Source: Pseudomonas sp. (GTDB taxonomy: Bacteria > Pseudomonadota > Gammaproteobacteria > Pseudomonadales > Pseudomonadaceae). Taken from it: 5,661 nucleotides of DNA. The stretch is taken from NCBI GenBank assembly GCA_003527165.1, contig DPSI01000550.1:1-5661 (forward strand), in the 5' to 3' direction. Position numbers and translations under genes: made by a program. How positions within the stretch are numbered: the stretch's first letter is position 1; the number at the start of each line of letters is the position of its first letter. Below are positions 5,513 to 5,661 of this stretch, in pieces. Under the pieces are notes generated by a model. The model did not search any database, was not told the DNA's origin, and saw only the letters and a list, made by a program, of their open reading frames with translations.

Positions 5513-5661
5513 CGGTTGTCCCGATTGTTGAGTTTTCGGCAGAGGCGCATCGGAACAGATTTCCGCCACTCATACGCACAACCGCTTCACGGAACATAGG
5601 TATGAATAGCGATTGGCGGGGATCGACCGCGAGGGGTCTTTTCAGAACAGGCTTAACTGAT
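5513..5661. other. Right-edge region with no supported gene
   Basis: This leader upstream of the small membrane protein gene contains short open frames on the minus strand that I read as chance. I find no convincing -35/-10 pair for the minus strand. A 4-bp stem (GACC 5625-5628 with GGTC 5635-5638) followed by TTTT faces right, but is too short to call a terminator without knowing what lies beyond the edge. Confidence 0.4.

Noticed and set aside
5076..5597. A 173-codon minus-strand frame overlapping the small membrane protein.
   Set aside because: Arg/Pro/Ala-rich with irregular hydrophobicity; the alternative frame gives four clean helices and a better start.
5625..5642. Possible right-facing terminator (GACC/GGTC stem plus TTTT).
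   Set aside because: A 4-bp stem is too weak and no plus-strand gene ends before it.

Overview
This GC-rich window reads as a chromosomal segment of a gammaproteobacterium, most likely Pseudomonas or a close relative (Stutzerimonas-like). The basis is the overall character of the proteins and the very long N-terminal region of the phosphate permease, a form I associate with pseudomonads; no database was searched. I see no insertion sequences, phage genes, tRNA or rRNA genes, CRISPR repeats or other signs of recent transfer. Base composition and codon character look uniform throughout.

Left third (1-2250, minus strand): the start of a high-affinity phosphate uptake locus. pstS, the periplasmic phosphate-binding protein, is complete. 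pstC, the inner-membrane permease, is downstream of it and runs off the left edge after 321 codons. Each gene has its own PhoB-type promoter: an array of four half-sites at 11-bp steps before pstS, and a two-half-site box before pstC. A strong GC hairpin lies between pstS and the pstC promoter. The layout suggests that pstS is made in large amounts as a short transcript, while pstC and the genes presumed beyond the edge (pstA, pstB, phoU) are transcribed separately from the same phosphate-starvation signal.

Middle (2250-3979): a YciA-type acyl-CoA thioesterase gene reads to the right, divergent from pstS, behind a possible promoter and a GC hairpin with a T-tract. It converges, with a 9-bp gap, on a minus-strand gene for a six-helix membrane protein with a C-terminal GGDEF domain. 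That domain has intact catalytic and inhibitory-site motifs and is a likely c-di-GMP synthase.

Right third (3980-5661): a divergent intergenic region holds a 23-bp AT-rich palindrome nested with a second inverted repeat. It is followed by an AEC-family permease gene on the plus strand. That gene ends tail-to-tail with a small four-helix membrane protein of unknown function, and the two stop codons share one CTAG palindrome. The last ~150 bp have no gene I can support.

Apart from the phosphate genes, the neighbours look like independent housekeeping units and not one pathway. I do not see a clearly new multi-gene system. The most interesting signals are the paired PhoB promoters with the hairpin between them, the propeller-like periplasmic region of PstC, and the unexplained palindrome between the cyclase and permease genes.
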